Origin: Spiribacter curvatus
Lineage (GTDB): Bacteria > Pseudomonadota > Gammaproteobacteria > Nitrococcales > Nitrococcaceae
Length of the DNA: 64,000 nt
Assembly (NCBI RefSeq): GCF_000485905.1
Contig: NC_022664.1
Span: 186,001 to 250,000 of the forward strand
Direction: 5' to 3'
Part shown: positions 36,026-50,938 of the stretch, piece after piece
Layout: the number at the start of each line of letters is the position of its first letter
Position numbering within the stretch: the first letter of the stretch is position 1
Made by a program: the position numbers and the translations under genes
Notes under the pieces: generated by a model
What the model saw: the letters and a program-made list of their open reading frames with translations, nothing else
Told to the model about the DNA's origin: nothing
Database searches by the model: none

Positions 36026-36801
36026 ATGACACTGAGCATCATGACCGCGAACCTCAATGGTATCCGCGCCGCGCAGCGAAAAGGGTTTTTCGACTGGCTT
36101 GACGCCGAGCGCCCGGATGTCCTGTGTATTCAGGAAACCAAGGCCCAGCAGGCGCAGCTTGAGGGCGGGCCGTACTTCCCGGCCGGCTATCACGCCGCCT
36201 TTGCCGATGCCGAGCGCAAGGGCTACAGCGGTGTGGCGGTGTATAGCCTGCAGGAGCCGGACGCCTACCATAAGGGCATTGGCATTGAGGAAATCGATCG
36301 CGAAGGCCGATGGCTGGAAGCCCGCTTCGGCAATCTAAGCGTTGTCTCGTTCTACATGCCCTCGGGGAGCTCCGGCGAGCATCGCCAGGGTATCAAGGAT
36401 GCGTTCATGGAGCCGCTGCTCGAGCGGCTGAAAGCGATGGCGGCGGATGGGCGCGAATACGTCATCGGCGGTGACTGGAACATCGCCCATACCTGGCAGG
36501 ATCTGAAGAACTGGCGATCCAACCGCAGGAACTCGGGCTTTCTGCCCCATGAGCGCGAGTGGATGGATCGGCTCCTCGGCGAGGCGGGTTTCGTCGACGC
36601 CTTCCGTCAGGTCAATGCCGCCGCCGATGAATACACCTGGTGGTCATTCCGCGGACAGGCCTGGGCCAACAACACCGGATGGCGGATCGACTATCAGATC
36701 ACCACGCCGGGTATTGGCGCGCGGGTCCATGATGCCCGCGTCCATCGCGCTGACCGGTTCTCCGACCACGCGCCGCTGACCATCGAGTACGACTGGCCGG
36801 G

Positions 36802-36805
<4 letters not shown>
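36026..36805 (+). CDS. xthA: Exodeoxyribonuclease III
   Basis: A 259-aa AP endonuclease/3'-5' exonuclease of DNA repair. TANLNGIRAAQRKGFFDWL, VLCIQETKAQQ, VIGGDWNIAHT and the terminal SDHAPLTIEY carry the metal, phosphate and catalytic Asp-His residues of the ExoIII family. ATG 36026 gives the family N-terminus; an upstream ATG at 36014 would add four residues and neither has a strong ribosome-binding site. Convergent end overlaps the glutaredoxin-like gene by 4 nt. Confidence 0.93.
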
Positions 36806-38063
<1,258 letters not shown>

Positions 38064-39443
38064 CTATTTTCCACCGTCACGTGTGACAGCGTCTAGGGTG
38101 CCGCGTGCGGATTCGCGGCGCATGATGATGACGATCAGGCCCACTGCCGGTAGTCCCATGAGCGCTGAGATGACGAAGAAGGTCGGATAGTTGATGGCGT
38201 CGACCACCATACCGCCAAATCCGCTCAGAAACTTGCCGGGTAGCGTCATGAGCGAGCTGAAAAGGGCGTACTGCGTGGCGGTGTAGCTCGTGTTGGTCAG
38301 GCTCGACAGCCAGGCGATGAACACTGAGCCGGCGATGCCGCCGGAGAGGTTGTCGGCGCTGATGGTGAGCACCAGGGCGGAGGTCGCGCCGCCCTGGCCG
38401 GCCATCCACGCGAACAGCAGATTGGTGACAGCGGCGAGACAGGCACCGCCCAGCAGCGGGCGCATGATGCCGAAGCGCGCTGTCAGTGATCCACCCAGCA
38501 GAGCGCCCACAATGGTCATGCCCAGGCCCCAGGCACCGCTGACATTGGCGATCACCGCCTTGCTGTAGCCAAGGTCGATGTAGAGCGGATTGGCCATACT
38601 GGCCATGGCGATATCGGTGATTCGAAAACTCGCCACCAGCGCCAGCATCACCAGGGCGAAGCGCCCGAAGCGGCTGAAAAACTCGCGCACCGGCGCGACC
38701 ACGGCGCTCAGCAGCCAGGCGATTGTCTGTCGCAGCCATCCCGGCATCTGCGGGTGCCGGGCGATGAATGCCCGAGCGTGTGCATCATCGCCACGTCGGA
38801 GCCGATCGATCTCGCGGACGGGTTCCGGTCGCAGCAGGACGGTCAGCATACCAATGCCCATCAACGCGGCCATGGTGAGGTAGGCTGCCCGCCAGTTGAG
38901 CAGATCAGCGAGATAGAGGGCTCCGGTGTAGGAGGCGAGGATGGCGACGCGGTAACCGAGCTGGTAAGCCGCGGCCAGTGCGCCCTGGAAGCGGTCGATA
39001 TCGCATTCAATGCGGAACGCGTCTATGGCGACATCCTGTGTCGCTGAAGAAAACGCCACCAGCAGCGCGAGTAGTGCCACCGGCAGGAGTCCCGCCGCCG
39101 GATCGGCGAAGGCCATCCCGGTCAGGCCGGTGGCGATGCCGAGCTGTCCGAGCAGGATCCAGGCCCGGCGGCGGCCCAGGTATCGGGTCAGTGCGGGCAG
39201 GGGGACACGGTCGATGACCGGCGACCAGATGAACTTGATCGAGTAGGTGATGCCGACCCAGCTGAAAAAACCAATGGCCGAGCGGCTGACATCCATCTCC
39301 CGCAGCCAGGCGCTGAGTGTGGCGAACACGAGCATGAACGGCAGTCCGGCCGAGAACCCGAGAAACAGCATCGCGAGGACACTGGGCCGGCGGTAGACCG
39401 TGATTGCCTCGCGCCAGCGCCCGCTTCGAGTGGTTTGCTCCAT
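38064..39443 (-). CDS. ampG: AmpG-family muropeptide transporter (MFS)
   Basis: A 459-aa major facilitator with 12 to 14 hydrophobic segments. LGFSAGLPFMLVFATLSAWL, SWVGITYSIKFIWSPVIDRV and PGKFLSGFGGMVVDAI are AmpG signatures. AmpG imports anhydromuropeptides for cell-wall recycling. A second set of starts at lower coordinates is not needed; ATG 39443 gives a normal cytoplasmic N-terminus. Confidence 0.9.
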   Translation of the reverse strand: MEQTTRSGRWREAITVYRRPSVLAMLFLGFSAGLPFMLVFATLSAWLREMDVSRSAIGFFSWVGITYSIKFIWSPVIDRVPLPALTRYLGRRRAWILLGQLGIATGLTGMAFADPAAGLLPVALLALLVAFSSATQDVAIDAFRIECDIDRFQGALAAAYQLGYRVAILASYTGALYLADLLNWRAAYLTMAALMGIGMLTVLLRPEPVREIDRLRRGDDAHARAFIARHPQMPGWLRQTIAWLLSAVVAPVREFFSRFGRFALVMLALVASFRITDIAMASMANPLYIDLGYSKAVIANVSGAWGLGMTIVGALLGGSLTARFGIMRPLLGGACLAAVTNLLFAWMAGQGGATSALVLTISADNLSGGIAGSVFIAWLSSLTNTSYTATQYALFSSLMTLPGKFLSGFGGMVVDAINYPTFFVISALMGLPAVGLIVIIMRRESARGTLDAVTRDGGK

Positions 39444-39576
39444 GAGCGCATCCTCGGGGAAGGCGCCGGGCGGAGCAAGGGTAACCGCGATGGATCGGTG
39501 CGCGGGCGGCGGGGGCTTTCTTGATCGGGTTTGCCGGTTTGGTCAGAATGCCGCGATCAAGGGAGGGATCGCCAAT

Positions 39577-42273
39577 ATGAGTGAAAACCGCAGCGACGCG
39601 CCATTGCGCGAGGACATCCGCCAGTTGGGCGGGCTCCTGGGTAGCACAATCCATGAGCAGTCCGGCGCGCATGTCTATGAGACCGTGGAGGAGATCCGCG
39701 GGCTCGCGAAGAGCGCGCGTGCCGGTGACGAGGCGGCGGCCCGGGCGCTCGAGAAGCGGCTCGGCGAGCTGCCCGATGAGATGATCGTCCCGGTGGTGCG
39801 GGCCTTCTCGCAGTTCCTCAATCTGGCCAACATCGCCGAGCAGCATCACCGCATCCGCCGCAGCCGGGCCTGGGTGCGGGATACCCAGACCGGACCGCTG
39901 CGCGGATCGCTGGAGGAGTTCTTCAAGCGCATGGAGGCCTCCGGCAACAACGACTCCCTCCACGAAACGGTGGCGAGCCTCGACATCGAGCTCGTTCTGA
40001 CCGCCCATCCAACCGAGGTGATGCGCCGCTCGCTGCTGCAGAAATACAATCACATCGCCGAGCTGCTCGGGGATGGCGATCGGCTCGATCCGACACCGGA
40101 GGAGATCGAAGAGGTCCATCAGTCACTCAAGCGCGAGATCACCGCCGCCTGGGAGACCGATGAAATCCGCCGCCGGCGGCCGGCTCCGCAGGATGAGGCC
40201 CGTTGGGGACTGGCCGTGATCGAACAGACCCTCTGGGACGTGGTGCCGCATTTCCTGCGCCGCCTCGACCGCAACCTCCAGCGCCAGACCGGTAAGCCGC
40301 TGGCACTGGATGCAGCACCCATCCATTTCGGCTCCTGGATGGGCGGTGACCGGGACGGCAACCCCCGCGTGACCTCCACCGTCACTCGTGAGGTCTGCCT
40401 GCTCAATCGCTGGAAGGCGGTCGAGCTCTACGAGCGCCAGATCAACGAATTGGTCGAGGAGCTATCGCTGCAGTGCGCCAGCGACGAGCTGCGTGGCTGG
40501 GTGGGAGACGCCTGGGAGCCCTATCGTACCGCGCTCAAGGCGGTACGGGACCGGCTGGTGGCCACCCGCCACGGCTCCCCCCCCCCCCCCCCCGGGGGGG
40601 GGGTGGGGCCGGGGGCCACCCGCCACTGGCTCGACGCCCGGCTCGCCGGTCGGCGGCCGACGGACGGACTGATCTACTGGCGGACCGACGAGCTGCGCGA
40701 GCCGCTGATGATCTGTTATCGGTCGCTGCACGAGAGCGGTGCCGGCATGATCGCCGAGGGGCGGTTGAAGGATCTGCTGCGCCGGCTCTCAGTCTTTGGA
40801 CTGACCTTGATGCGGGTCGATATCCGTCAGGAATCCACCCGCCATACCGATGCCCTGAATGCCCTGACCGAGGCGTTGGGGATCGGCAGCTATGCCGTCT
40901 GGGACGAACAGGAACGCCAGCGCTTTCTGATCCGCGAGCTCGGCAGCCGCCGGCCGCTGATTCCACGCGACTTCGAACCCGACGAGGAGGTCGCAGAGGT
41001 GCTCGACACCTGCCGCGTGATCGCCGAGATGGGCTCGGATTCGCTGGGTGCCTATGTCATCTCCATGGCCTCGAAGCCCTCCGACATCCTCGGTGTCAAA
41101 CTGCTCCAGAAAGAGGTGGGCGTGCGCTCGCCACTGCGCGTGGTGCCGTTGTTCGAAACGCTGACCGACCTACAGGGCGCACAGACCTGTCTCGAGCAGC
41201 TGATCGATATCGACTGGTATCGCGAGCATATCGACGGCGTGCAGGAGGTGATGATCGGCTACTCCGACTCGGGCAAGGACGCGAGTCATCTCACCGCCGC
41301 CTGGGCGCTCTACCAGACTCAGGAGCAGTTGGTGGAAACCGCCCGTCGTCAGGGCATCAACCTCAAGCTCTTCCATGGTCGCGGTGGCTCTATCGGCCGT
41401 GGGGGCGGTCCCACCCATGCCGCGATCCTCTCCCAGCCCCCGGGTTCAGTGGACGGCCGGCTGCGGGTCACGGAACAGGGAGAGGTCATTCAGGCCAAAT
41501 TCGGGCTGCCCGGCATCGCCGAGCGTAACCTCGAGCTCTACATCACCGCGGTCGCGGAGGCCACGCTGGTGCCACCGAATCCGCCCGAGAGTGGCTGGCG
41601 CGAGATCATGGACCGGCTGGCGGAGCGTTCCTGCGAGGTCTACCGCGACATGGTCCGCGAGACGCCGGAGTTCATCGAATACTTCCGCCACGCCACGCCC
41701 GAGCACGAGATCAGCCATCTGGCCATCGGCAGCCGTCCGGCACGACGCAAGCCGACCCAGGGGGTCGAGAGCCTGCGCGCCATTCCCTGGATCTTCGCCT
41801 GGACGCAGACGCGGCTGTTGCTGCCCGCGTGGCTGGGCGCGGGCAGTGCGCTGGCGGAGAGCCTGGACGCCGGTCGTCGTGACACCCTGCATCATATGTA
41901 CGAGGCGTGGCCGTTTTTCCGGGCGTTCATCGACATGATGGAGATGGTGCTCGCGAAGAGCGATCCAGCAGTCAGTGCCTGGTACGACGCGCGTCTGGTC
42001 CCGCAGGCTCTGCACGGGCTTGGTGAGGGCCTGCGCGAGCGGCATGCCGAGACGCGCCATACCGTGCTCGAGGTCAGCCAGCATGACGAGCCGCTGGATG
42101 ACGCCCCGGTCGTGCAGCGCTCGGTGGGTCTGCGCAATCCCTATGTCGATCCGCTCAACCTGCTGCAGGTTGAGCTCCTCGACCGGGTCCGGCACGGCCA
42201 CGAGGAAGACCTGCGCGATGCGCTGATGATCTGCATCAACGGCATCGCCGCCGGCATGCGCAATACAGGATAG
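39577..42273 (+). CDS. ppc: Phosphoenolpyruvate carboxylase (with an 18-residue Pro/Gly insertion)
   Basis: An 898-aa enzyme that makes oxaloacetate from PEP and bicarbonate. ATG 39577 has a GGGAGGG ribosome-binding site and gives the normal N-terminus; the frame further upstream is antisense to ampG. Catalytic His144 is in [40 protein letters not shown] and [16 protein letters not shown] are complete, and the C-terminus MRNTG is the family end. Between LVATRH and WLDARL an 18-residue segment ([18 protein letters not shown], residues 333-350) is inserted in frame by a C17/G10 tract. Confidence 0.96.
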   Translation: MSENRSDAPLREDIRQLGGLLGSTIHEQSGAHVYETVEEIRGLAKSARAGDEAAARALEKRLGELPDEMIVPVVRAFSQFLNLANIAEQHHRIRRSRAWVRDTQTGPLRGSLEEFFKRMEASGNNDSLHETVASLDIELVLTAHPTEVMRRSLLQKYNHIAELLGDGDRLDPTPEEIEEVHQSLKREITAAWETDEIRRRRPAPQDEARWGLAVIEQTLWDVVPHFLRRLDRNLQRQTGKPLALDAAPIHFGSWMGGDRDGNPRVTSTVTREVCLLNRWKAVELYERQINELVEELSLQCASDELRGWVGDAWEPYRTALKAVRDRLVATRHGSPPPPPGGGVGPGATRHWLDARLAGRRPTDGLIYWRTDELREPLMICYRSLHESGAGMIAEGRLKDLLRRLSVFGLTLMRVDIRQESTRHTDALNALTEALGIGSYAVWDEQERQRFLIRELGSRRPLIPRDFEPDEEVAEVLDTCRVIAEMGSDSLGAYVISMASKPSDILGVKLLQKEVGVRSPLRVVPLFETLTDLQGAQTCLEQLIDIDWYREHIDGVQEVMIGYSDSGKDASHLTAAWALYQTQEQLVETARRQGINLKLFHGRGGSIGRGGGPTHAAILSQPPGSVDGRLRVTEQGEVIQAKFGLPGIAERNLELYITAVAEATLVPPNPPESGWREIMDRLAERSCEVYRDMVRETPEFIEYFRHATPEHEISHLAIGSRPARRKPTQGVESLRAIPWIFAWTQTRLLLPAWLGAGSALAESLDAGRRDTLHHMYEAWPFFRAFIDMMEMVLAKSDPAVSAWYDARLVPQALHGLGEGLRERHAETRHTVLEVSQHDEPLDDAPVVQRSVGLRNPYVDPLNLLQVELLDRVRHGHEEDLRDALMICINGIAAGMRNTG
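40560..40626 (+). repeat. 54-bp in-frame C17/G10 insertion flanked by 13-bp direct repeats inside ppc
   Basis: GGCCACCCGCCAC occurs at 40560-40572 and again at 40614-40626. Between them lie GGCT, a run of 17 C, a run of 10 G, T, and GC-rich bases. The unit is 54 bp, so the frame is kept. The C/G runs can fold on each other. Without it PEPC would read [12 protein letters not shown] as expected. It may be real or an assembly artefact. Confidence 0.85.
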
Positions 42274-42278
42274 CGGCC

Positions 42279-42916
42279 ATGCAATCCTATCAGCAGGCGC
42301 TTATCGATTTCGCCCTTGACCGGCAGGTGCTCCGGTTCGGGGCATTCACCCTCAAGTCCGGCCGGCAGAGCCCCTATTTCTTCAATACCGGGCTATTCAG
42401 CTCCGGTGAAGCGCTACGGCGCCTGGGCTCGGCGTATGCCCGGCGGATCGTCGATGCCGGATTGCCCTTCGATATGGTGTTCGGCCCGGCCTACAAGGGC
42501 ATTCCGCTGGTCTCGGCCCTGTCCGTCGCGCTGGCTGCCGATTACGGCATCGATTGCCCATGGGCGTTCAACCGCAAGGAAGAAAAGGCCCATGGTGAAG
42601 GCGGCTCAGTGGTCGGCGCGCCGCTCGCGGGCCGAGTGCTGATCGTCGACGACGTGATCTCCGCCGGTACTTCCGTGGCCGAGAGTGTCGAGCTGATCGA
42701 GTCGGCCGGTGCCACGATCGCGGGCGTGCTGGTGGCGCTGGATCGTCAGGAGCGCGGCCAGACTGACCAGAGTGCCTGCTCGGCGACTCAGGAGGTGGCT
42801 GAGCGTCACGCTGTGCCGGTGACCGCCATCCTCAACCTCGATACCCTGATGGAATACCTTGAGCGCCGCGGCGATCGGGCCGACGATCTCGCCGCGATGC
42901 GCGACTATCGTGCCCG

Positions 42917-42929
<13 letters not shown>
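42279..42929 (+). CDS. pyrE: Orotate phosphoribosyltransferase
   Basis: A 216-aa pyrimidine-synthesis enzyme. [19 protein letters not shown] and [16 protein letters not shown] are family motifs and the PRPP site is [20 protein letters not shown] 42279 is five bases after ppc. It ends overlapping the convergent acyltransferase gene by 13 nt. Confidence 0.97.
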
Positions 42930-46087
<3,158 letters not shown>

Positions 46088-46168
46088 GACTTCGCTCCTT
46101 GACTCAAACGATGTGAGTAAAGGGTAGGCGGCGTTCCTGCGTCCTGGATAGTCGATCCGGCTGAGTCC

Positions 46169-46182
46169 TTGACTGAGATCAA
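46169..46182 (-). promoter_or_regulatory. FNR/ANR-type box upstream of the cytochrome c peroxidase gene
   Basis: TTGACTGAGATCAA matches TTGAT-N4-ATCAA with one difference. Its centre (46175.5) lies 88 bp before the peroxidase ATG. A -10-like TATCCA on the minus strand about 30 bp nearer the gene would place the box at about -41.5, the class II activator position. It overlaps the stop codon of algC. Regulation of this peroxidase family by ANR/FNR is known in Pseudomonas and relatives. Confidence 0.6.
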
Positions 46183-47555
46183 AGGACGATGCCGCTGGCC
46201 TCCGCGGACACCCGGATCAGCGCCTCAAGGCGTTCCCGGATGCGCGTGAGGGCGGTCTCGTCAGTACCCTCGAAGCGCATCACCAGGCAGGGCTGCGTGT
46301 TCGAGGCCCGGACCAGCCCCCAGCCGTCGTCGAAGTCGACCCGCAGTCCGTCGATGGTAGTGATCGCCGCGTCCTCGAACCGCTGGGCGCGCTCCATAAG
46401 CGCCGCCATGAGCCGGTGCGGCTCGCCCTCCTGCAGATCCATGCGGATTTCCGGGGTGGTGACCGGCTCCGGCAGATCCGCAAAGATCGCGCTGACCGGC
46501 CGTGCATCGGCGGCGAGGATCTCGAGCAGGCGCGCCGCGGCGTAGATGCCATCGTCGAAGCCATACCAGCGGTCGTTGAAGAACAGATGCCCGCTCATTT
46601 CGCCGGCCAGGGGGGCGCCGGTCTCGCGGAGCTTTTCCTTGATCAGCGAGTGACCGGTCTTCCACATGATCGCCTGACCACCGGCCTGATCGATGACCTC
46701 GGCAAGGCGGCCGCTGCATTTGACGTCGAAGACGATTCCCTCGCCCGGACGGTCGGCGAGGATGGCGTTGGCATAGAGCATCATCTGCCGATCCGCCCAA
46801 ATGATATGACCGGTCTCGTCGACCACGCCGAGCCGATCACCATCGCCATCGAAGGCGAGTCCCACATCGGCCCGATGGTCGGCCACTGCCTGGATCAGGT
46901 CGGTGAGATTCTCCGGGACCGTCGGATCGGGGTGATGGTTTGGAAAGCGGCCGTCGACGTCGCAGAAAAGGGGGATGACCTCGACACCGATCGCCTCGAG
47001 CACCGTCGGGGCGACGGCGCCGGGGATGCCATTGCCACAGTCGACCACGGCCCTGAGCGGGCGCTGCAGCTGGATCTCGTCGCTGATGCGGCGCCGATAG
47101 GCGTCGATGACCGATACCTGACGCTCATGACCGCTGCCCCGTTTCACATCGCCCTGCGCGATCCGCTCCCCCAGGGCCTGAATACCCTCGCCCCAGACAG
47201 GACGGCCATTGATGATCGTCTTCAGGCCATTGTATTCCGGCGGGTTATGGCTGCCGGTGACAACGATGCCCGCCTGGGTGCCGAGCCAGTGGGTTGCGAA
47301 ATACATCACCGGTGTGGGCACCTGACCGATGTCGATCACCTCCCGGCCTGCGGCGATCAGTCCGGCGCGTAGCGCGACGGCCAGTCGGGGGCTTGATTCG
47401 CGACCGTCATAGCCAACCACCACCGCGGTCTGGCCGGCATCATCTGCAGCCGAGCCAATCGCCTGACCCAGCGCCTGGACGGTGGCTTCAGTCAGCTCCC
47501 GGTCGACGCGCCCACGGATATCGTAGGCGCGTAGTATGGCGGGGTTGATCGTCAT
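46179..47555 (-). CDS. algC: Phosphomannomutase/phosphoglucomutase
   Basis: A 458-aa alpha-D-phosphohexomutase. The catalytic phosphoserine loop is VVTGSHNPPEYNGLK; the metal loop is LAFDGDGDRLGVVD; the sugar-binding loop GEMSGHLFF; and the phosphate-binding loop VRASNTQPCLVMRFE. ATG 47555 gives the family N-terminus (INPAILRAYDIRG); the extension upstream reads over dut. Adjacent order coaBC-dut-algC is conserved in gammaproteobacteria. Confidence 0.95.
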   Translation of the reverse strand: MTINPAILRAYDIRGRVDRELTEATVQALGQAIGSAADDAGQTAVVVGYDGRESSPRLAVALRAGLIAAGREVIDIGQVPTPVMYFATHWLGTQAGIVVTGSHNPPEYNGLKTIINGRPVWGEGIQALGERIAQGDVKRGSGHERQVSVIDAYRRRISDEIQLQRPLRAVVDCGNGIPGAVAPTVLEAIGVEVIPLFCDVDGRFPNHHPDPTVPENLTDLIQAVADHRADVGLAFDGDGDRLGVVDETGHIIWADRQMMLYANAILADRPGEGIVFDVKCSGRLAEVIDQAGGQAIMWKTGHSLIKEKLRETGAPLAGEMSGHLFFNDRWYGFDDGIYAAARLLEILAADARPVSAIFADLPEPVTTPEIRMDLQEGEPHRLMAALMERAQRFEDAAITTIDGLRVDFDDGWGLVRASNTQPCLVMRFEGTDETALTRIRERLEALIRVSAEASGIVL

Positions 47556-47571
47556 GATTGGGCATCCTTGT

Positions 47572-48027
47572 CTATTGCTGGCCGGTGTGACCGAATCCGC
47601 CGTCGCCGCGCTCGCTGTCGGCGAACGCCTCAACGGTGGTAAAGCGCGGACGGCTTACCGGGACGAAGACCAGCTGGGCGATCCGGTCGCCGGGTTCGAT
47701 CGTAAAGGCGGTCTGGCTGCGGTTCCAGCAGGAAATGAAGACCTCCCCCTGATAGTCCGAGTCGATCAGCCCGACCCCATTACCGAGCACAATGCCATGC
47801 TTATGACCGAGCCCCGAGCGCGGCAGGATGACCGCAGCGTGCTCGGCATCGGCGATGTGGATCGCCATGCCCGAGGGAATAAGCAGCGTGTTGTCGGGTT
47901 GCAGGACGGTAGTGGCCTGCAGGCAGGCGCGCAGGTCGATGCCCGCCGCCCCGTCAGTGGCGTAGTCGGGCAGCGGAAAGTCTCGACCCAGCCGATCATC
48001 CAGAATGCGAAGTTCAACGCGTTGCAT
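47572..48027 (-). CDS. dut: dUTP diphosphatase
   Basis: A 151-aa trimeric dUTPase with the five motifs: [43 protein letters not shown] and the C-terminal P-loop-like [12 protein letters not shown]. It removes dUTP and provides dUMP. It overlaps coaBC by 14 nt. Confidence 0.97.
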   Translation of the reverse strand: MQRVELRILDDRLGRDFPLPDYATDGAAGIDLRACLQATTVLQPDNTLLIPSGMAIHIADAEHAAVILPRSGLGHKHGIVLGNGVGLIDSDYQGEVFISCWNRSQTAFTIEPGDRIAQLVFVPVSRPRFTTVEAFADSERGDGGFGHTGQQ

Positions 48028-49201
48028 GGAAACGCTCCCCGATCAGTGTAATCAGCGCCCGACCAAGACGCTCCTTGGGCATCGGCCCGATGGTCTGTTG
48101 GCCGGTCCGCCACAGGACCTCGAGGGTGTTCTCGCTCACCTCAAAGCCGCGTCCCTCACCGACCTGATTGGCCGCGATCATGTCCAGCCCCTTATCGGTG
48201 AGCTTGTCCCGCGCGTGATCGGTGACCTCGTGGGTCTCGGCGGCGAAGCCCACCGTGAATGGCCCATCCACTATCTCTGCCACATCGCGGATGATATCCG
48301 GATTGGGGATGAGCTCGAGCGATGGGGGTGTGTCGGCCTTGCGGACCTTGCGGTCGGCCGGCCTTGCGACGCGATAGTCGGCCACCGCAGCGGCGGCGAT
48401 GACCAGGTCGCTGTCGGCGGCGCGGCTCAGGGTGGCGGCATGCATGTCGGTGGCTGTTTCCACATCGATGCGGGTCACACCGGGTGGTGTCGGCTGGGCT
48501 GTGGGTCCGGCGATCAGTATGACCTGCGCACCGGCATCCGCCGCCGCTGCGGCGACGGCAAAGCCCATTCGGCCACTGCTGCGGTTGGCGATGAAGCGCA
48601 CGGCATCGATCGGCTCACGCGTCGGACCGGCCGTGATCAGCACTGTCTGACCGGTCAGCGCACCGGGCACCGTCAGCGCGGCGACGATATCCGCCGGTTC
48701 CATCAGCCGCCCGGGTCCGGACTCGCCCTCCGCGAGCGGCCCATCCACCGGTCCCAGTATCTGCATGCCGCGGTGACGCAATGTCTCGGTATTGGCGACG
48801 GTGGCCGCGGACTGCCACATGATGTGGTTCATCGCCGGGCAGACGGTGATCGGCGCCCGGGTCGCCAGGCATAGGGTTGTCAGTAGATCACCGGCCAGGC
48901 CATGGGCGAGGCGCGCCATGGCGTCGGCACTGGCTGGGGCGACAATGACCCGATCCGCCCAGCGTGCGAGCTCGAGATGCCCCATGCCGGCTTCCGCCTC
49001 GGGATCGAGCAGGTCGGTGTGCACGGGCTGGTGGGAGACGGCCTGGAAGGTCAGCGGCGTGACAAAGGCCTGCGCACCGGCGGTCAGCACGACCCGCACC
49101 TCGGCGCCGGCCTGACGCAGTCGCCGGACCAGATCGGGGGCCTTATAGGCGGCGATGCCGCCGGTCACGCCCAACAGGATGTGTTGACCGGAGAGGTTCA
49201 T
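48014..49201 (-). CDS. coaBC: Bifunctional phosphopantothenoylcysteine decarboxylase / phosphopantothenate-cysteine ligase
   Basis: A 395-aa coenzyme A enzyme. The N-terminal FMN domain has [20 protein letters not shown] and CPAMNHIMW. The C-terminal ligase domain has [23 protein letters not shown] 49201 begins at the conserved [10 protein letters not shown]; the frame further upstream lies across the radC region. Divergent from radC with a gap of 82 bp. Confidence 0.96.
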   Translation of the reverse strand: MNLSGQHILLGVTGGIAAYKAPDLVRRLRQAGAEVRVVLTAGAQAFVTPLTFQAVSHQPVHTDLLDPEAEAGMGHLELARWADRVIVAPASADAMARLAHGLAGDLLTTLCLATRAPITVCPAMNHIMWQSAATVANTETLRHRGMQILGPVDGPLAEGESGPGRLMEPADIVAALTVPGALTGQTVLITAGPTREPIDAVRFIANRSSGRMGFAVAAAAADAGAQVILIAGPTAQPTPPGVTRIDVETATDMHAATLSRAADSDLVIAAAAVADYRVARPADRKVRKADTPPSLELIPNPDIIRDVAEIVDGPFTVGFAAETHEVTDHARDKLTDKGLDMIAANQVGEGRGFEVSENTLEVLWRTGQQTIGPMPKERLGRALITLIGERFHATR

Positions 49202-49283
49202 TGCGGAACGCGTTCGCAGCTTGAGTCGGTCTGGGAAAACTACACTGTTGCCGGTTGTATGAAAACGCCACAACGAGGTGAGC

Positions 49284-49958
49284 ATGGCGATTTCCGACTG
49301 GCCGGCGGCGGAGCGGCCCAGAGAGAAACTGATCGAGCGGGGGGCTGCAGCGCTGTCCGATGCGGAACTGCTGGCGATTTTCCTGCGGACCGGGGTGCGT
49401 GGGCGGACAGCGGTTGATCTGGCCCGCCACCTGCTGACTGCATTCGGTGGATTACGCCCTCTGCTCGAGGCCGATGCTGAGACATTCGCGGGTCACCATG
49501 GGCTGGGGCCGGCGAAATACGTGCAGTTGCAGGCCGTGCTGGAGATGGGACGTCGCCACCTGCAGGCACAGTTGGCCCGTGGTGAGCCGATGACCGGACC
49601 GGAGGAGACGCGCCAATACCTCGTCGCGCGACTGCGGCATCTGCCGCACGAGATCTTTGCCTGCCTGTTTCTGGATAACCGCCATCAGGTGATCGGGTTT
49701 GAGGAGCTGTTCCGCGGCACGATTGATGCGGCCAGTGTCTATCCGCGCGAGGTGGTCAGCCGCGCCCTGCGGCTTAACGCGGCCGCGGTGATCCTGGCCC
49801 ACAACCACCCCTCGGGTGTGACTGAGCCGAGTCTGGCTGATGAGCGGATGACCGAGCGGCTCCGCGACGCCCTCGCGACCGTCGATATCCGCGTGCTGGA
49901 TCACTTCGTGGTCGGTGAGGGGCGCCCCGTCAGCTTCGCTGAACGCGGGCTGATCTGA
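49284..49958 (+). CDS. radC: JAB-domain protein RadC
   Basis: A 224-aa protein. N-terminal helix-hairpin-helix type region ([34 protein letters not shown]) and a C-terminal JAB/MPN domain with the metal motif [17 protein letters not shown] 49284 follows a GAGG ribosome-binding motif with 5-nt spacing; GTG 49278 is possible. Exact biochemical role of RadC is not settled. coaBC-radC divergence is conserved in this group. Confidence 0.94.
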   Translation: MAISDWPAAERPREKLIERGAAALSDAELLAIFLRTGVRGRTAVDLARHLLTAFGGLRPLLEADAETFAGHHGLGPAKYVQLQAVLEMGRRHLQAQLARGEPMTGPEETRQYLVARLRHLPHEIFACLFLDNRHQVIGFEELFRGTIDAASVYPREVVSRALRLNAAAVILAHNHPSGVTEPSLADERMTERLRDALATVDIRVLDHFVVGEGRPVSFAERGLI

Positions 49959-49975
49959 CCCAATGCGCGGGTCGA

Positions 49976-50863
49976 TCAGGCCTCGAGGGTGTGTCCGCCG
50001 AGACCCTCGCGCAGTTTCTTCAGCGCGTTTTTCTCGAGCTGACGGATCCGCTCCGCCGAAACACCGTATTCGGCGGCGAGCGTGTGGAGGGTGTCCTTAT
50101 GCTCGTTCAGCCAGCGCCGACGAAGGATGTCTTCGCTGCGCGGATCCAGGGCATCCAGCGCACCAGACAGTGCGTGATCCTGCCAGTCGGCCCAGTCCTG
50201 GCTCTCGATCGTCTGGGCGGGGTCCATGGACTGATCGGTGAGATAGGCGGCGGGCGCGCGAGCGACCGTGTCCTCGTCATCGGCCTCGGGTGCGGGGTCA
50301 AAGCCGACATCCTGTCCGGAGAGGCGGGATTCCATCTCCAGGACGGTTTCGGGTTTGACGCCCAGATCGGCTGCGACTGCGTTGACCTCGGCGCGGTTGA
50401 ACCAGCCCAGACGTTTCTTGGAGCCCCGGAGGTTGAAGAAAAGCTTGCGCTGCGCCTTGGTCGTGGCGACCTTAACCATCCGCCAGTTGCGCAGAATGTA
50501 CTCATGTATCTCGGCGCGGATCCAGTGCACCGCGAAAGACACCAGCCGAACGCCCACTTCGGGGTCAAAGCGCTTGACCGCCTTCATAAGCCCGATATTG
50601 CCTTCCTGGATGATGTCCGCGAGCGGCAGACCGTAACCACTGTAACCGCGGGCGATATGCACGACGAAACGCAGGTGTGAGAGCACCAGCCAGCGTGCCG
50701 CCTCAAGGTCATCGTTGTCCCGATAGCGACAGGCCAGCGAATGCTCCTCATCGGCGTCCAGCGCGGGGATCGCGTTGACTGCCTGGATGTAGTGATTCTC
50801 GCTGCCTGCGCGAAGCGGCAGTTTATTGTAGTCAGTGCTGACCAGTGCGGCGCCTGCGTCCAT
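49976..50863 (-). CDS. rpoH: RNA polymerase sigma-32 (heat-shock) factor
   Basis: A 295-aa sigma factor. Region 1.2/2 carries [22 protein letters not shown] and [28 protein letters not shown] is the RpoH box unique to heat-shock sigma factors; region 4 has the helix-turn-helix [20 protein letters not shown]. The gene directs transcription of chaperones and proteases. It is separated from ftsX by 75 bp; a clear -10 box lies 30 bp before its start. Confidence 0.97.
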   Translation of the reverse strand: MDAGAALVSTDYNKLPLRAGSENHYIQAVNAIPALDADEEHSLACRYRDNDDLEAARWLVLSHLRFVVHIARGYSGYGLPLADIIQEGNIGLMKAVKRFDPEVGVRLVSFAVHWIRAEIHEYILRNWRMVKVATTKAQRKLFFNLRGSKKRLGWFNRAEVNAVAADLGVKPETVLEMESRLSGQDVGFDPAPEADDEDTVARAPAAYLTDQSMDPAQTIESQDWADWQDHALSGALDALDPRSEDILRRRWLNEHKDTLHTLAAEYGVSAERIRQLEKNALKKLREGLGGHTLEA

Positions 50864-50892
50864 GACAACCCTCCCGAGTCGTTGATACGGGT

Positions 50893-50898
50893 ATTATA
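50893..50898 (-). promoter_or_regulatory. -10 box of rpoH
   Basis: Perfect TATAAT on the minus strand, 30 nt before the rpoH ATG. A -35-like TTGTCT is present 15 bp further upstream, shorter than ideal. This is the likely vegetative promoter for rpoH. Confidence 0.5.
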
Positions 50899-50938
50899 AC
50901 ACTCCCGCTTGGAAGACAAGCCCGCGAGCCGAGTTCCA

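Noticed and set aside
50917-50938. Sigma-E-like promoter (GGAACT...GTCTTC) upstream of rpoH on the minus strand
   Set aside because: The spacer between GAACTC and GTCTTC is 13 bp rather than the usual 15-16, and the -10 part is weak; the TATAAT at 50893-50898 explains transcription better.
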